From positions 1-8,542 of the forward strand of contig NZJL01000001.1 in NCBI GenBank assembly GCA_002692165.1: a DNA stretch of 8,542 bases, written 5' to 3'. A program made the translations under genes and the position numbers. Below the pieces are notes generated by a model, which worked only from the letters and a program-made list of their open reading frames with translations, was not told where the DNA came from and searched no databases. This document shows, in pieces, positions 7,560 through 8,542 of this stretch (position 1 is the first letter of the stretch; the number at the start of each line of letters is the position of its first letter). Source of the stretch: Porticoccaceae bacterium (GTDB lineage Bacteria > Pseudomonadota > Gammaproteobacteria > Pseudomonadales > Porticoccaceae).

Positions 7560-8021
7560 TTAATCGCGGGGAGATTTGCGGCGTTCTGCAAAAAATTCTG
7601 TCATAAGACTACCGCACCTGTCTTGTAACACACCCCCATTCCAGACAATCGAATGGTTAAAGTGTTTCTTTTCCAAGAGTTGCAAATGACTCTGCAACGC
7701 GCCCGCTCGAGGTTCTAATGCACCAAAAACCAAACGCCTGATTCTTGCGTGCAGCATGGCCCCTATGCACATGGCGCAGGGTTCTATAGTGACATAGAGC
7801 TCACAGTCGATTAACCGATAGTTGAATTGTTTTTTTGCTGCAGATCTTATTGCGACAATCTCCGCATGTGCAGTAGGATCACATTTTGAAATGGATTGGT
7901 TAAACCCTGCGGAAACTATCTGACCGCTCCTAACAAGAACAGCGCCAACCGGCACCTCTCCAGTTTCTTTAGCCAACCTTGCCATTTGCAGAGCTTCACG
8001 CATGAAATGCTCATCACGCAT
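7560..8021 (-). CDS. tadA: tRNA-specific adenosine deaminase TadA
   Basis: TadA is a zinc-dependent homodimer that deaminates A34 to inosine in the anticodon wobble position of tRNA-Arg(ACG), allowing decoding of CGN codons. Numbered from an upstream TTG at 8066, the zinc and proton-shuttle motif is TAHAEI (His67, Glu69) and the second zinc motif is EPCAMC (Cys97, Cys100). The family strings EVPVGAVLV, DPTAHAEI, NYRLIDCELYVT and GAMLHARIRRLVFGA are all present. I chose ATG at 8021 (153 residues), because AGAGG (8034-8030) lies 8 bases upstream and the N-terminus MRDEHFMREAL aligns with the E. coli start region. ATG at 8045 (GAGG at 11 bases) and TTG at 8066 (no well-placed Shine-Dalgarno) are longer alternatives. 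It converges on mltF, with 39 bases between the stops and no clear terminator there. Confidence 0.96.
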   Translation of the reverse strand: MRDEHFMREALQMARLAKETGEVPVGAVLVRSGQIVSAGFNQSISKCDPTAHAEIVAIRSAAKKQFNYRLIDCELYVTIEPCAMCIGAMLHARIRRLVFGALEPRAGALQSHLQLLEKKHFNHSIVWNGGVLQDRCGSLMTEFFAERRKSPRD

Positions 8022-8029
8022 TTTAGTGA

Positions 8030-8034
8030 CCTCT
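8030..8034 (-). promoter_or_regulatory. Ribosome binding site favouring the 8021 start of tadA
   Basis: AGAGG on the minus strand with an 8-base spacer to ATG at 8021-8019. The two upstream start candidates have a more distant or no such site, so this element supports the shorter protein. Confidence 0.55.
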
Positions 8035-8110
8035 GCACTCTCCATTGTTTTGACATCCTCTGCCAATTACTGTTAGCAGTCTCTCCTGCTCGCATAGCGC
8101 GGAAGCGTGC

Positions 8111-8138
8111 ATTATACGTGCATATAGGTTATTCAGAA
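8111..8138 (-). promoter_or_regulatory. Candidate promoter for tadA with perfect -10 box
   Basis: On the minus strand TTCTGA (8138-8133, three of six -35 matches), a 16-base spacer and TATAAT (8116-8111, exact consensus) predict a transcription start near 8104. The -10 is flanked by two copies of ATGCACG (8124-8118 and 8113-8107) that repeat with an 11-base period. The leader also holds a small hairpin, AGCAG-GAGAGA-CTGCT (8090-8075), whose loop contains a purine-rich Shine-Dalgarno-like run. Confidence 0.55.
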
Positions 8139-8172
8139 GACATTAAATAATTCGGGCAATGTAGTGCCAATA

Positions 8173-8542
8173 TCAACAGTCAGATCTAGATTCTTGTCGG
8201 TGGGGCATTTTATTGGCCCCCAAACCATAATTTAAAAGCAAAGGTATTAGCATTACATTAAGCATTGCATGAATCCAAAGAATCTGGACCGCGGTAAGCT
8301 CGAAGTTCCAAAGTGGTGTTAAAAATACCAAGGCCAGAACGAAAATGGAACGCACAAATTCCAACCTAATTACGTTTTTACTGGCATTTGAATAGCCAGA
8401 GCTCGTTACCGCCGAGGCTGCAATAATAATAGCGAACGCCGCGATTTCAAACTCAGTAAGATTTTCTTGAGTAATAATTACAAAAAACGCCATCAGAGCA
8501 CACGCGACAAATTGCGAAACAGCAAAAATCTGGTAAGTCAGC
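8173..8542 (-). CDS. C-terminal part of a multi-pass membrane protein, possibly sterol desaturase / alkylglycerol monooxygenase-like; cut by the window edge
   Basis: An open minus-strand frame enters from the right edge and ends with TGA at 8175-8173, giving 122 residues of which about 100 are strongly hydrophobic. Four membrane-spanning segments are visible, near fragment residues 6-24, 33-48, 66-80 and 85-106, followed by a short polar tail (KMPHRQESRSDC). An ATG at 8493 is not a likely start because the frame stays open and hydrophobic upstream of it. The loop YSNASKNVIRLEFVR between the second and third segments recalls the C-terminal region of sterol desaturase-family alkylglycerol monooxygenase-like proteins (pattern G...R...LE..R), but the histidine boxes that define that family would lie outside the window, so this name is tentative. 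It lies about 110-150 bases upstream of tadA, which has its own promoter, so it is probably a separate transcription unit. Confidence 0.6.
   Translation of the reverse strand, partial: LTYQIFAVSQFVACALMAFFVIITQENLTEFEIAAFAIIIAASAVTSSGYSNASKNVIRLEFVRSIFVLALVFLTPLWNFELTAVQILWIHAMLNVMLIPLLLNYGLGANKMPHRQESRSDC

Noticed and set aside
7896..8150. Plus-strand open frame of 84 codons
   Set aside because: Overlaps the tadA 5' half and its promoter; the tadA translation is unmistakable.
1..8542. CRISPR arrays, transposase genes, phage genes, tRNAs or a novel defence-like system
   Set aside because: No regularly spaced long repeats, no mobile-element genes and no tRNA motifs seen; nearly all coding space is taken by recognisable housekeeping genes.

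Overview
The window looks like ordinary chromosomal housekeeping DNA from a gammaproteobacterium of moderate GC (mid-40s percent by eye). Four things point there: a gamma-type large PurL with a fused glutaminase domain; a purL / mltF / tadA arrangement with the orientations I recall from Escherichia coli (purL and mltF divergent, mltF and tadA convergent); a bacterial type A RNase P RNA; and rnpB just upstream of the mraZ-rsmH start of the dcw (division and cell wall) cluster, an order I recall from Pseudomonas. I see no insertion sequence, phage gene, CRISPR array or tRNA.

Layout from left to right. On the minus strand, 1-542 is the N-terminal part of rsmH, running off the window edge, and 555-1022 is mraZ. 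Both read leftward from a promoter near 1086-1114, followed by three direct repeats of 10-base period (1055-1079) that fit a MraZ autoregulatory operator. An otherwise empty AT-rich stretch (about 1115-1377) separates these from rnpB (about 1378-1757, minus). Upstream of rnpB are a small conserved-looking gene of 86 codons (1820-2080) and purL (2105 to about 5983), which are closely spaced and probably co-transcribed. A divergent gap of about 130 bases separates purL from mltF (6129-7520, plus). mltF converges on tadA (7560 to about 8021, minus), which has its own good promoter near 8111-8138. The right end (8173-8542, minus) is the C-terminal part of a multi-pass membrane protein, tentatively of the sterol desaturase / alkylglycerol monooxygenase type.

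The genes do not form one pathway. They cover 16S rRNA methylation and dcw control (rsmH, mraZ), tRNA 5' processing (rnpB), tRNA wobble A-to-I editing (tadA), purine synthesis (purL) and peptidoglycan turnover (mltF). I found no convincing undescribed system. The points most worth a second look are regulatory: the MraZ repeat array with a TTG-started mraZ, a possible attenuator-like leader before purL, direct repeats flanking the tadA -10 box, and a reduced AU-rich P12 region in the RNase P RNA.
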